Notes under the pieces: model-generated | Databases searched by the model: none | The model's input: the letters and a program-made list of their open reading frames with translations, nothing else | What the model was told of the DNA's origin: nothing | Assembly: GCA_020059465.1 (NCBI GenBank) | Contig: JAGVBZ010000032.1 | Location: forward strand, 1-64,000 | Length of the DNA: 64,000 nucleotides | Direction: 5' to 3' | Origin: Brevinematales bacterium | GTDB lineage: Bacteria > Spirochaetota > Brevinematia > Brevinematales > GWF1-51-8 | Position numbers and translations under genes: made by a program | Shown here: piece by piece, positions 52,453 through 61,777 of the stretch | Position numbering within the stretch: the stretch's first letter is position 1 | Layout: every line of letters starts with the position of its first letter

Positions 52453-53385
52453 ATGCTCGATCTCTACACGATTCAAATAATTCGGGAAAAAAATATCCCG
52501 TTCGATACCCGGCACGCATCCCGGTATACCCCGGAGATGATCGATTATATATCCTATTACGGGATGCTCTCCGATACGTTCGACCATTACTACGGGTATA
52601 TCGACTGCGGGAAGTATAGGGTTTTCGCAAACGTCTTTGTTCCGCCGCGGTCGAAGGGTTTGTTATTTTTCAATCACGGGTTGTATAATCATTCCGTCAC
52701 CCATTGGCGATACTTTTCCTTACTATTAGAGAACGGCTATACCGTACTGACATACGACTTCCCGGGACACGGGCTTTCCTCAGGCGCCCGCTACGATATC
52801 GGCGATTTCTCCGAGTACTCGGATGTGATGCTGAAGGTGATCGAGACGTTCCGGAAGGAGTGGAAGCCGCCTTATATGCTGACCGCGTTCAGCACGGGGG
52901 GATCGTGCTATCTCGATTACCTGATGCGGAATAAGGATGATCTGTTCGATAAAACGGTGCTGGTCAGCCCGTTGATCCGTTCGTTCCTCTGGGAACCGTC
53001 GCGGGTCAGCTATAATCTATTTGCAAAGAACATCGGCATACTGCCTCTGCCGAAACTCCCCTCGCACGCATCGTCCGACCCGGACTTTAAACGGCGCTAC
53101 CTGAGCGACCCGCTGATGGAATGGAAACTGCCGATGTCATGGTACGGCGCCCTGCTTCGTTGGAACGAACGAATCGTCCGTCTGCCCCGGAATGAGAAGG
53201 AGATACTGGTCTTGCAGGGCGATAAGGACAGAGTGGTGGACTACAAATATAACCTCGCGTTCCTCGCGGAAAAATTTCCGAACATGCGGTTGAAGATGTT
53301 TCCCGGCGCGAAGCATGAAATCCTGAACGAGACAGCCAATATCCGTCATACCGCCTACGAAACAATTGTCAATTACCTCTCTTGA
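52453..53385 (+). CDS. alpha/beta hydrolase, lysophospholipase-like
   Basis: A 310-residue cytoplasmic hydrolase. LLFFNHGLYNHSVTHW (oxyanion strand-loop, about 67-82), YTVLTYDFPGHGLSSG (about 97-112), nucleophile elbow TAFSTGGS (Ser near residue 155; the usual Gly before the motif is Ala), acid in LVLQGDKDRVVDY (about 256) and His in FPGAKHEILNE (about 290). This is the monoglyceride/lysophospholipase arrangement. Substrate unknown. The htpG promoter starts at its stop codon. Confidence 0.88.
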   Translation: MLDLYTIQIIREKNIPFDTRHASRYTPEMIDYISYYGMLSDTFDHYYGYIDCGKYRVFANVFVPPRSKGLLFFNHGLYNHSVTHWRYFSLLLENGYTVLTYDFPGHGLSSGARYDIGDFSEYSDVMLKVIETFRKEWKPPYMLTAFSTGGSCYLDYLMRNKDDLFDKTVLVSPLIRSFLWEPSRVSYNLFAKNIGILPLPKLPSHASSDPDFKRRYLSDPLMEWKLPMSWYGALLRWNERIVRLPRNEKEILVLQGDKDRVVDYKYNLAFLAEKFPNMRLKMFPGAKHEILNETANIRHTAYETIVNYLS

Positions 53386-53410
53386 CGTTTCCCCGCGAAT
53401 TGATTAATTT
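53382..53410 (+). promoter_or_regulatory. htpG: sigma70-type promoter for htpG
   Basis: TTGACG (53382-53387), 17 bases, TAATTT (53405-53410), then GGGAGGAAA and the ATG at 53450. No CIRCE repeat is seen. Confidence 0.65.
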
Positions 53411-53449
53411 ATGGGTACTTTTTACTAACCGATAGGGAGGAAACGAATT

Positions 53450-55348
53450 ATGTCTTCCGAGACATTCAAGTTCCAAGCCGAGAGCCGTGAGCTGCTCGAT
53501 CTGATGGTGCATTCCATCTATTCCAACAAAGAAATATTCCTGCGCGAATTGATATCCAACGCATCGGACGCGCTGGATAAGCTACGTATCGAGGCCATAC
53601 AATTCCCGGATTTCCTCAAGGAATCGGGCGAGGCCGAGATCGTGATCGAAACGGACAAGAAAGTCCGCACTCTTACTATCCGCGATAACGGTATCGGGAT
53701 GAGCAGGGAGGAAGTGATCGAAAATATCGGCACTATCGCCAAATCCGGTACGAAGGAATTTCTGCAGAAAATACAGGACGCGAAGAAGGGCGAATCGGCC
53801 GACCTGATCGGGCAGTTCGGGGTGGGATTCTATTCGGTATTTATGATTGCGAATCAGGTCACAATCCTGACCCGCCGCGCCGGTCAGACGACCGCCACCA
53901 AGTGGGTATCCGACGGAAAGGGCGAGTTTACCGTTTCCGACGCAGAGAAGGCAGCCCCCGGAACTGAAATCACCCTGCTCCTGAAGCCGGTCGACGAGGA
54001 GAACGGACTTGAGGATTATACCGAGTTCCAGACTATATCTTCGATTGTCAAGCGCTATTCCGACTTCATCGGATATCCCATTGTGATGACGGACGAAAAT
54101 GAGAAGGACAAGGAAAAGGCGAAGAAAACGCTGAATTCCATGAAGCCGATCTGGGCGAAATCGGAGACGGAAGTCAAACCCGAAGAGTACAACGAATTCT
54201 ATAAGCATATTTCCCATGACTGGAACGAACCCCTCAAGGTGATCCCGTTCAAGGCGGAAGGGACTATCGAGTATCAGTCTATACTGTTTATCCCGTCGCG
54301 CGCCCCGTTCGATTTCTACTATCAGGGATATAAGAGCGGATTACAGCTTTATGTCCGCCGTGTCATGATACTCGAGGCGTTCGAGGACATGCTCCCGCAT
54401 TACCTCCGTTTCGTGAAGGGCGTAGTCGAATCGTCCGATCTCCCCTTGAATATTTCCCGTGAAATGCTCCAGCACGACCGGGTAACCCTCCAGATGAAGA
54501 AGCGCCTCGGTAAAAAGGTGCTGGATACTTTGCAGGAATTGCTCGAAAAAGACCGCGAGAATTATATCAAATTCTGGGGCGAGTTCGGGAACGCGGTGAA
54601 GGAAGGGATGACCGTCGATTTCGAGAACAAGGATAAACTGCAGGAACTGCTGCTTTTCTATTCCACGAATGACGCTGAGAAGCAGACGACCCTGAAGGAG
54701 TATGTCGGACGGATGAAGCCCGATCAGAAGGATATTTATTACTTCGCCGGCGAGAACCGTGAAACGATGACAAATTCTCCGCTGATAGAGATTTATAAGA
54801 ACAAGGGATACGAGGTGATTCTCCTGACCGAGGCGGTGGACGAGATTGTCGCCGGGACGATTATGGAGTATTCCGGAAAGAAGATGAAATCCATAGAGAA
54901 GGGCGAAGCCGATATCGAGAAGACGAAGGACGAGAAGAAAGCCGACAAAGAGCTGAAGAACACCGAGAAGGAATATGACGAACTGATTAAGTATCTCGAA
55001 ACTGAACTCGGCGAGTATGTGAAGCAGGTTCGTCTGACGACCCGTCTGGTGTCCGCGCCCTCGTGCGTGGTCTCCGACGAAGCAGGGATGTCGCCCCATC
55101 TGGAACGTTTCCTCAAGCGTACGAATATGAAGGTGCCGGAGAACAAGCGTATTATGGAGCTCAATCCCGCGCATAACATAGTGCAGAAGCTCAAAGCGCG
55201 TTTCGACGCCGATAAGTCCGACCCGGTGATCTCCGAGTACGCGGAACTCCTTCTGGGATATTCCTACCTCGGAGCGGGCGCCGAACCCCCCGATGTGGTG
55301 CGTTTCAATAACCTGCTCGTGCGGGTTCTCGACGATACATTGAAATAA
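53450..55348 (+). CDS. htpG: molecular chaperone HtpG (Hsp90)
   Basis: A 632-residue ATP-dependent chaperone. N-terminal GHKL ATPase domain: FQAESRELLDLMVHSIYSNKEIFLRELISNASDA in part (about 5-38), RDNGIGMSREEV (about 83), GTIAKSGT and LIGQFGVGFYS. Middle domain starts near 230 with NEFYKHISHDW, and the Arg-containing LNISREMLQ is at about 340. The C-terminal dimerisation domain ends near 632. Length is normal. Own promoter and terminator. Confidence 0.97.
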   Translation: MSSETFKFQAESRELLDLMVHSIYSNKEIFLRELISNASDALDKLRIEAIQFPDFLKESGEAEIVIETDKKVRTLTIRDNGIGMSREEVIENIGTIAKSGTKEFLQKIQDAKKGESADLIGQFGVGFYSVFMIANQVTILTRRAGQTTATKWVSDGKGEFTVSDAEKAAPGTEITLLLKPVDEENGLEDYTEFQTISSIVKRYSDFIGYPIVMTDENEKDKEKAKKTLNSMKPIWAKSETEVKPEEYNEFYKHISHDWNEPLKVIPFKAEGTIEYQSILFIPSRAPFDFYYQGYKSGLQLYVRRVMILEAFEDMLPHYLRFVKGVVESSDLPLNISREMLQHDRVTLQMKKRLGKKVLDTLQELLEKDRENYIKFWGEFGNAVKEGMTVDFENKDKLQELLLFYSTNDAEKQTTLKEYVGRMKPDQKDIYYFAGENRETMTNSPLIEIYKNKGYEVILLTEAVDEIVAGTIMEYSGKKMKSIEKGEADIEKTKDEKKADKELKNTEKEYDELIKYLETELGEYVKQVRLTTRLVSAPSCVVSDEAGMSPHLERFLKRTNMKVPENKRIMELNPAHNIVQKLKARFDADKSDPVISEYAELLLGYSYLGAGAEPPDVVRFNNLLVRVLDDTLK

Positions 55349-55356
55349 ATTATTAT

Positions 55357-55386
55357 ACGGGCTGTTCTTCGGGACGGCCCGTTTTC
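55357..55386 (+). terminator. htpG: intrinsic terminator after htpG
   Basis: ACGGGC (55357-55362) pairs with GCCCGT (55377-55382), extended inward across TGTTC/GGGACG to a TTCG-type loop, followed by TTTTCATT. Confidence 0.8.
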
Positions 55387-55420
55387 ATTAAAAACATGCA
55401 GCGTCATGGGCATGCAATAC

Positions 55421-55449
55421 TTGAGATATTTCTTTTCCGGTATTATCAT
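55421..55449 (+). promoter_or_regulatory. sigma70-type promoter for the tldE-tldD operon
   Basis: TTGAGA (55421-55426), 17 bases, TATCAT (55444-55449), followed by AAGAGGCGGCG and the ATG at 55475. Confidence 0.6.
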
Positions 55450-55474
55450 TATAGACTAAATACAAGAGGCGGCG

Positions 55475-56836
55475 ATGACAAACTGGAATACGCTGGTAGG
55501 ATTTAAAAGCGACCTACTGAATATCGCGGAAAAGTATATCCGCGAGAAGAAGGGGTATACCTTCGAATTCGTTATCGAGGATTGGACGACCGATTTCCTG
55601 CGCTTCTACCGTAATCAGACCAATTACAACATTACGAAAAATGAGATCACGATGGCTGTGACGGTCGAACGCGACAAGAAAAAGTATACTTTCGTACTGT
55701 CCAATCCCGGGCCGGATGCGCTCGCATTGTCGCTCAACGACGCCTGCGGGATAGTGGATAAGCTTCCCGCCGACGAGGATTTCACGAGCTTCGAAGATAA
55801 CCGCGATATCTATAAATATAGCAGTATCGCCGATTCCCGCACCGCGATGCCCCTCAGCGATAAAGTCCAGCTTCTCAAGGAAATATCCGGTTCACTCGGC
55901 GATAACGAATACAAGCTGTACGGAAGTTTTATCACCCTGCGGGTTTTCCGGCATATCCTGAATTCGCATATCCCGGTCAAACATTTTTACCAGTCGCCCG
56001 TTATGCTGGACGTGAAGGCGGTATCCGATAAAACAATGTCTACCGTCATCGAGTCGTACGGCGGGAACGATTTCATGCTGTTCGACCGCGACGATTTCAC
56101 CGCGCGCCTGCGCGGGAAGATAGGCTATTGCCGCCTGCCCTCGACAGATATCGAGCCGGGCGCGTATGACGTTATCCTGTCGCCTCACGCCGCCGCGCAA
56201 TTGCTGGAATTCCTCATCATGGGAGCGTACGCCCAGAACCTCGATAACGGTACGTCGTTCTTCGAGGGCAGGATCGGGCAGAAGACGCTGTCGGATAAAC
56301 TGACTGTCGCGTCGGACCCGCACTGCCCGGAACTCATCAATTTTCCGTATCACCGCGAGGGTTCGGTTACCGGACGGCTCGCGATTGTAGAGAAGGGCGT
56401 ATTCAAGTCGTTTATCACCGACCATTATTACTCGAAGAAGCTGAAAATACCGAAGAACTGCTCCGTAGGTACCAACGCGCTTACTATCGAGCCGGGCGGG
56501 AAGTCTCTCGCCGAACTGACGGGGATGGTCGAACGCGGCATCTATATATCGAATATCCATTATATGAATTTCATCAACGAGAAGGAAACTTCGGTCACCG
56601 GGCTGACCCGCGACGGGACATTCCTGATAGAGAACGGGAAGATCGCGAACACGTTGCCGAACCTTCGCTACACGGTGAAGCTTTCGGACGTATTCACGAA
56701 CATCATCGAACTGGAAAACCGCCGCTACACTATCCCTCAGTCGCAGAACTACGATAACTTTCAGTTGTACTCGTCGGCAGTCCCGCATATCCTCACCGGC
56801 GGGTTCAAGATCAGTTCGTCGTCCCACACGGTATAA
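55475..56836 (+). CDS. TldE/PmbA-type protein, non-metal partner of TldD
   Basis: A 453-residue member of the TldD/PmbA (U62) family. TldE/PmbA forms a heterodimer with TldD to give a peptidase that trims modified peptides such as microcins. The HExxxH metal motif is absent, as in PmbA/TldE subunits; the corresponding region reads PHAAAQLLEFL (about residue 245). LPSTDIEPGAYDVILSP, HREGSVTGRLAIVEKGVFKSFITDHYYSKKL (in part) and C-terminal PSLRYTVK-like NLRYTVKLSDVF support the family. Together with the TldD at 58142 it brackets a lipoprotein gene. Confidence 0.88.
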   Translation: MTNWNTLVGFKSDLLNIAEKYIREKKGYTFEFVIEDWTTDFLRFYRNQTNYNITKNEITMAVTVERDKKKYTFVLSNPGPDALALSLNDACGIVDKLPADEDFTSFEDNRDIYKYSSIADSRTAMPLSDKVQLLKEISGSLGDNEYKLYGSFITLRVFRHILNSHIPVKHFYQSPVMLDVKAVSDKTMSTVIESYGGNDFMLFDRDDFTARLRGKIGYCRLPSTDIEPGAYDVILSPHAAAQLLEFLIMGAYAQNLDNGTSFFEGRIGQKTLSDKLTVASDPHCPELINFPYHREGSVTGRLAIVEKGVFKSFITDHYYSKKLKIPKNCSVGTNALTIEPGGKSLAELTGMVERGIYISNIHYMNFINEKETSVTGLTRDGTFLIENGKIANTLPNLRYTVKLSDVFTNIIELENRRYTIPQSQNYDNFQLYSSAVPHILTGGFKISSSSHTV

Positions 56837-56846
56837 GGAGGGTAAA

Positions 56847-58133
56847 ATGTTGAAGAAAGGTAGTATCGTTTTATTATTCTTACTCGCATCGTGCCAGCCC
56901 AACGAGGTAATCAAATGGAATAGTAATTACACTCCCGAGAATCTAGGTTATTTTTATGAAGATTTATCGAATACTATTCCGCCCGAACTTCAAATTGTGT
57001 TCCGTTTTGAGGAAACGAATTGTCAATGGCCGGAAATAATTAACGGTAAAATACACTTCTCGTTTCCCGATTTGCCTGGAGAGTTTTCATTTTCAAATGT
57101 AAACCTTCAGTTGCTACTTATCGATACGAACATTGAAAATGTGGAATCGATAACGCCCGATTGGGATAACCCTGATCTAAAACTGGATATCCGGAAAGAG
57201 GGGGAGATGTGGAAGGGCGAGGTCGAATTATCGAAGGTCAAGGATGGTTTTTGGGCATACCGTTTCCAAACTTTTAATAATAAGACCTTTGTTTACGGAA
57301 GCGATTGGGATAACGTTTACTCCGATTGGACTCTATCCTATTTTGTCTATAGGGACGGTAAAATTATACCGCACAAGTTCCTGAAAGCGACCGCCGATAC
57401 GGGGATTTTTACATTCGAAGACTACATAGAACCGAATCAATCGAGTAAGGATTGCTTTCAGGCAATTTCTTCCCAGATGCTGAATGTCGCCAATTACTGT
57501 TATGAATATATCATCACGAATAATTTCCTCGATATATTAAAGCTGAATGATAAAAGAATCTTTTTTAAGAAGGCTCATTGGATTGTATTTCCGAATATAG
57601 CGCTTTCACCGTTTTCCTATAACACAAATGCCGCAGTGATATATTTCAGATTTTTAGGCGGAATGAAAGCCGATTATTTTTCGGATACGTTTAACAATAC
57701 ATTTTTCGCGCTGATAGGCGAAGGGCGCACTTCATTGCTATCGGCATCCATGGGGAATTATATTTTTATCTTGAGTAAATTTGTTAAGAAGGAGCTTATT
57801 TATTATCCGGGAAAAATATATGAGGAATGTAAAATAGCGGTGCTTTCACAAATTGATTTCAATAAATATTCGGGAAAGATCGATTTTCATAAAAAAACAA
57901 TGGAAATCTTAAAATCGGAAAAAGATAAAATTGTAAAAGGTTTCCAGTATTTATCATATGAAAATCCCGCTAATTATCATTTAGCAAAACATGCATACTT
58001 GTTCTTGGCATACCTGTTTAAGAAATTCGGAGCGAATAAAACGGTCGCGTTCTATCAAACGGGAGATTCGCAAAAACTTGGTCAAGATGTAGATATAAGC
58101 GAAGTCTACGATAAATTTGTCTTAGAATTTTAG
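56847..58133 (+). CDS. AT-rich lipoprotein gene, function unknown, between tldE and tldD
   Basis: A 428-residue protein with a lipoprotein signal (MLKKGSIVLLFLLASC, Cys16 as lipidation site). The rest has aromatic- and Asn-rich segments such as YFSDTFNNTFFALIGEG (about 273-289), and a C-terminal helical region (KHAYLFLAYLFKKFGANKT) that could be a gluzincin-like helix, but no HExxH is present. Not recognised. Its codons are clearly more AT-rich than those of the two flanking genes, with many AAA, ATT, TTT and TAT codons, especially after 57500. Spacings of 10 and 8 bases show it is transcribed with tldE and tldD. Confidence 0.8.
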   Translation: MLKKGSIVLLFLLASCQPNEVIKWNSNYTPENLGYFYEDLSNTIPPELQIVFRFEETNCQWPEIINGKIHFSFPDLPGEFSFSNVNLQLLLIDTNIENVESITPDWDNPDLKLDIRKEGEMWKGEVELSKVKDGFWAYRFQTFNNKTFVYGSDWDNVYSDWTLSYFVYRDGKIIPHKFLKATADTGIFTFEDYIEPNQSSKDCFQAISSQMLNVANYCYEYIITNNFLDILKLNDKRIFFKKAHWIVFPNIALSPFSYNTNAAVIYFRFLGGMKADYFSDTFNNTFFALIGEGRTSLLSASMGNYIFILSKFVKKELIYYPGKIYEECKIAVLSQIDFNKYSGKIDFHKKTMEILKSEKDKIVKGFQYLSYENPANYHLAKHAYLFLAYLFKKFGANKTVAFYQTGDSQKLGQDVDISEVYDKFVLEF

Positions 58134-58141
58134 GAGATACT

Positions 58142-59602
58142 ATGGAACGCACACCCGAATCAATCATCCACCGCGCATCGGAACTCATGGGCGCTCATTC
58201 CCTCACGTTCGGCGATATCCGTTATATCGGCACCGACGAGGAGGATTTTTATTTCGAGAAGGGTATCCTCAAGACATACGCCTCCGTGATGGGGCAGAAT
58301 TCCGTCGGTATACGTATCCTCTGCGACGGGTGCTGGGGTTTCGCTGGCACGAACGACCTTTCGGACGATTCGCTCGCGTACACGGTTCAGCGGGCGCACG
58401 ATAACGCCAAACACGGCGCGCTCTTCAAGACCGCCGCGCAGAAGGTGAAAATCAGTCCGCTGTCCGCAGTCAATATCAAACATGTCCAGAAGATAAAGAC
58501 CGACCCGTTCACGCTCGACCGCGAACGCAAGATGGAGACGCTTCTCGCGATCGCGAAAAAGCTCGACGGGCATACCGGCATCGTATTCAATTATTTCCTC
58601 GCCATGTTCAATAAGGAATATAAGTATTACTGGAATACCGAGGGCACGACCTACGAATCGACCCGTTACCAGGTATTGCCGATGATGCAGGTGATCGCGT
58701 CGGACGGTAAGGGTATCCAGACCCGCACCTATCCGGGGCATATGTCCGCGCGTACCGGGGGATTCGAGATCATCGATCATTTCCGCTTCGGGGAAAATAT
58801 AGAGCAGATAGTGAAAGAGGCGAACGACCTGATGAACGCGCCGTATATTACGGATGAACGCGCCGATCTGATTATCGCGGGCGGGCATCTCGCGCTGCAG
58901 CTGCATGAATCGGTCGGGCATGCCACCGAGGCGGACAGGATATTCGGGATGGAGATTTCCTACGCCGGGAAAACGTTCGTCAAACCGGAGATGATCGGGA
59001 ATTTACGCTACGGCTCCGATCAGGTCAATATCGTCAGCGACAGCACTATCGAGGAAGGGATCGGTTATCACGGGGTGGACGACGAGGGTGTCCCGGGGCG
59101 GCGAACCGATATCGTGAAGGACGGTATCCTTGTCGGGATGCAGAATTCCCGCGAGGTCGCCGGATTATTGGGAACCGAACCGAGCTCGAATATGAAGGCG
59201 TCGCACGGCTACAATATCCCGCTCGTGCGGATGACCAATTTCAGTCTCCTGCACGGGAAAGCCGGGAGTCTCGCAGAACTGATAAAAAATACCGAAAAAG
59301 GTTATCTGCTCGATCATACGAAAACATGGTCGATCGACGACAACCGTTATAATTTCCAGTTCACCACCGAGATCGGATGGAAGATCGAGGACGGCGAGAT
59401 CAAGGGGATTGTTAAGGAGCCGACCTATTCGGGGATTACCCCTGAGTTCTGGAACTCGTGCGACGCGGTCTGCTCGGAGAGCGAATGGGGCATACACGGG
59501 ACGTTTCATTGCGGGAAGGGCGAACCGGGACAAGTGATGAAGCTCTCGCACGGGGTCGCTCCCGCGCGTTTCAGGGACGTCGCGGTCAATATCCGCGCGT
59601 AA
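58142..59602 (+). CDS. tldD: TldD-type metalloprotease
   Basis: A 486-residue catalytic subunit of the TldD/TldE protease. The metal motif HESVGHATEADRI (HExxxH, about residues 259-264) is present in LALQLHESVGH. Other conserved blocks: VNIVSDSTIEEGIGYHGVDDEG-type segment (in part, around 298-318), PGRRTDIVKDGILVG and the SSNMKASHGYN region, and C-terminal GTFHCGKGEPGQ. Length is normal. Third gene of the unit with tldE and the lipoprotein. Confidence 0.92.
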   Translation: MERTPESIIHRASELMGAHSLTFGDIRYIGTDEEDFYFEKGILKTYASVMGQNSVGIRILCDGCWGFAGTNDLSDDSLAYTVQRAHDNAKHGALFKTAAQKVKISPLSAVNIKHVQKIKTDPFTLDRERKMETLLAIAKKLDGHTGIVFNYFLAMFNKEYKYYWNTEGTTYESTRYQVLPMMQVIASDGKGIQTRTYPGHMSARTGGFEIIDHFRFGENIEQIVKEANDLMNAPYITDERADLIIAGGHLALQLHESVGHATEADRIFGMEISYAGKTFVKPEMIGNLRYGSDQVNIVSDSTIEEGIGYHGVDDEGVPGRRTDIVKDGILVGMQNSREVAGLLGTEPSSNMKASHGYNIPLVRMTNFSLLHGKAGSLAELIKNTEKGYLLDHTKTWSIDDNRYNFQFTTEIGWKIEDGEIKGIVKEPTYSGITPEFWNSCDAVCSESEWGIHGTFHCGKGEPGQVMKLSHGVAPARFRDVAVNIRA

Positions 59603-59645
59603 TTAAGAATAATACTTATCAGCCGATAATTGAACGGAGAATAGA

Positions 59646-60485
59646 TTGAGTTTATTCGATCTGCATATTCATTCCACATATTCCGACGGTTTGGACGGCC
59701 CGGACTCATTGATAGAAAAGATTGAAACCATGGGCCTCGACGGGTTTGCGCTGACCGATCATGAGACGTTCGACGGTATACAGCCGATGCGGGAATGGCT
59801 TGCCGCGATGAAGTCGAAACTGATCTTCATCCCCGGCATCGAGTTTTCCACCTATATTACGGGTTTGGGGGAGATTCATATACTCGGATATTTCCCTTCC
59901 GGCGGGATTGAAAAACTCGCGGAGATTACGCAGGCCGGGAAGAAATACCGTATCGAGCGGGCCGGGAGAATTATCGACTGTCTTGCGGGTAAGGGGATGA
60001 AGATAGACGGGGATAAACTCTTATCGCAGAAGGATAAGCCCATCGGCCGGATGCATATAGCGAGGGAGTTGGTCGCGCACGGGTATTTCGACGAGCCCCA
60101 GGAGGCGTTCAGGAAGTACATCGGGCAGGGCATGCCGTGCTACTTTCCGCGGCGGCAGCTTTCGCCGGAGGAAGCGATCACCGCGATAAAGGAAGCGGGC
60201 GGGATATCCAGCCTCGCGCATCCGATGTTCCTGTCGAAGACGGGGAATTGGGCGATTGTCGAGAAGTTTATCGATACCGGATTAAACTGTATAGAGTACT
60301 TTCACCCGAAAATAAGCCGCGCCCTGATGCTGAAAATAGAGGAAAAAGCGGAAGGACGGCTTCTGCTGACATCGGGAAGCGACTATCACGGGGATGCACG
60401 CGATAAAGGACTGGGCTTTTACGGGGTGAATGAGGCACGGTTTCAGACGCTGTTTCCGACTATTCGTTTGCTTGTGAGGAAATGA
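59646..60485 (+). CDS. PHP-domain phosphoesterase (RNase AM/TrpH-like)
   Basis: A 279-residue PHP-fold enzyme. Metal-binding blocks: FDLHIHSTYSDG (residues 4-15), FALTDHETFDG (about 34-44), PGIEFSTY (about 62) and the SLAHPMF, SGSDYHGD histidines (about 191 and 246). This fits 3',5'-nucleoside bisphosphate phosphatase/RNase AM-type proteins. The start is TTG at 59646 following GGAGAATAGA; no nearby ATG fits. The bactofilin promoter overlaps its 3' end. Confidence 0.87.
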   Translation: MSLFDLHIHSTYSDGLDGPDSLIEKIETMGLDGFALTDHETFDGIQPMREWLAAMKSKLIFIPGIEFSTYITGLGEIHILGYFPSGGIEKLAEITQAGKKYRIERAGRIIDCLAGKGMKIDGDKLLSQKDKPIGRMHIARELVAHGYFDEPQEAFRKYIGQGMPCYFPRRQLSPEEAITAIKEAGGISSLAHPMFLSKTGNWAIVEKFIDTGLNCIEYFHPKISRALMLKIEEKAEGRLLLTSGSDYHGDARDKGLGFYGVNEARFQTLFPTIRLLVRK

Positions 60486-60500
60486 AAATAATGTTATAAT
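60472..60500 (+). promoter_or_regulatory. sigma70-type promoter for bactofilin-map-nadB
   Basis: TTGTGA (60472-60477), 17 bases, TATAAT (60495-60500). It overlaps the last codons of the PHP gene and is followed by ACAGGAGGACACG and the ATG at 60528. Confidence 0.75.
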
Positions 60501-60527
60501 AACAGATAATTTTTACAGGAGGACACG

Positions 60528-61001
60528 ATGCCGCCCAAAATTGAAGGCACTATCAACAGCATAATCGGCGAAGGGTCAGTATTCCAGGGTAAATTTTTCG
60601 TACACGGCTCCTTCCAGATCGACGGTAAATTCGAGGGAGAAATCCGCACCGAAGAACATCTCGTAGTCGGCGAAACCGGTAAGGTGAAGACCAAGGTTAT
60701 CCGCGCGAAGAAGGTTACGGTTGCCGGAGTTGTTCTCGGGGATATCGAGGGTTTGGAAGAAGTCAGACTCCTTTCTACCGGAAGAATACTCGGAAGCATC
60801 ACCGCACCCCAGTTGACGATGGAACCCGGAGTAGTTATCAAGGGTACCATTCTCATCACCGCCGGCCAGAAGAAAGAAGTGGACAAGCTGATAGAAGACG
60901 CCTACAGTTCCGGCCCGTCCATCAACTTTGACGCGATTTTCGATGAGTCTAAGAAGCCTCTGCCTTCATCCGATGGGAAGTTCCGCAACGAGATCGAGTA
61001 A
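60528..61001 (+). CDS. bactofilin
   Basis: A 157-residue bactofilin (DUF583). The central beta-helix is visible as repeated short strands: GEGSVFQGKFFVHGSFQIDGKFEGEI (in part), HLVVGETGKVKTKVIRAKKVTVAGVVLGDIEG (in part), VRLLSTGRILGSITAPQLTMEPGVVIKGT (in part). Flanking tails are polar. Bactofilins polymerise into filaments that support cell shape and localised cell-wall synthesis. The map start codon directly follows its stop. Confidence 0.95.
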   Translation: MPPKIEGTINSIIGEGSVFQGKFFVHGSFQIDGKFEGEIRTEEHLVVGETGKVKTKVIRAKKVTVAGVVLGDIEGLEEVRLLSTGRILGSITAPQLTMEPGVVIKGTILITAGQKKEVDKLIEDAYSSGPSINFDAIFDESKKPLPSSDGKFRNEIE

Positions 61002-61769
61002 ATGTTCCATTTGAAGACCCCGGTCGAGATCGAGTACCTCAAGAAAAGCAATCAGATCATCGCGAAATCGTTCGACCTGATTCGGCCTCATATTAAACCG
61101 GGCGTCACGACAAAGGAAATAGATACGATTGTTGAGGATTTTATCCGTTCCAAGGGCGCAAGGCCTTCCTATAAAGGGTATTCCCCCGGCAAAGGATTCA
61201 AACCGTATCCGGCGGCGACATGCATCTCTGTCAATGAAGAGGTGATTCACGGTATTCCCGGTATTTACCGGTTGGAGGAAGGGGATATCGTTTCCGTCGA
61301 CATCGGTACGGAACTGGCCGGATACTACGGCGACGCCACGTTCAATTATACGGTCGGGAAAGTTTCCCCCGAGGCGAAGGCGCTGGTTGAACATACCGAA
61401 AAGGCGCTATATCTCGCAATCGACGTCTGCCGTGAAGGGAATTATTTAAACGAAATCGGTAAAGCTATCAGTTTTTATCTCAGCCCGTTGGGGTATGGTA
61501 TTATCCGCGAATACTGCGGGCACGGGGTCGGTAAGGCGGTTCACGAGGAGCCTCCTGTGCTGAATTATTACGACCCTAAGCGCAAAGGCCCGAAGTTGAA
61601 GAAAGGGCTGGTTATCGCCATAGAGCCCATGATCACGATGGGTAACCCGGCAATCGCCGTCAAGAGCGACGGATGGACTGTCGTGACAAGAGATCAGAGT
61701 CTGGCGTCGCACTGGGAGCACTCGATTGCGATAACGGACGGCGAACCGATCATTCTCTCCGCGTATTAG
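61002..61769 (+). CDS. map: methionine aminopeptidase, type I
   Basis: A 255-residue enzyme that removes initiator Met. The five metal ligands are present: Asp in VDIGTELAGYYGDAT (two Asp, about 97 and 108), His in CGHGVGKAVHE (about 171), Glu in AIEPMITMG (about 204) and Glu in SHWEHSIAITDGEP (about 235). The substrate-binding His is in ISVNEEVIHGIP (about 79). No zinc-finger extension is present. Start at 61002, immediately after the bactofilin stop. Confidence 0.96.
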   Translation: MFHLKTPVEIEYLKKSNQIIAKSFDLIRPHIKPGVTTKEIDTIVEDFIRSKGARPSYKGYSPGKGFKPYPAATCISVNEEVIHGIPGIYRLEEGDIVSVDIGTELAGYYGDATFNYTVGKVSPEAKALVEHTEKALYLAIDVCREGNYLNEIGKAISFYLSPLGYGIIREYCGHGVGKAVHEEPPVLNYYDPKRKGPKLKKGLVIAIEPMITMGNPAIAVKSDGWTVVTRDQSLASHWEHSIAITDGEPIILSAY

Positions 61770-61777
61770 GAGGGGTT

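Noticed and set aside
61673-61777. Longer nadB start at 61673
   Set aside because: It would overlap most of the map 3' end; the ATG at 61778 has AGGAGGGG upstream and begins exactly at the FAD-binding strand.
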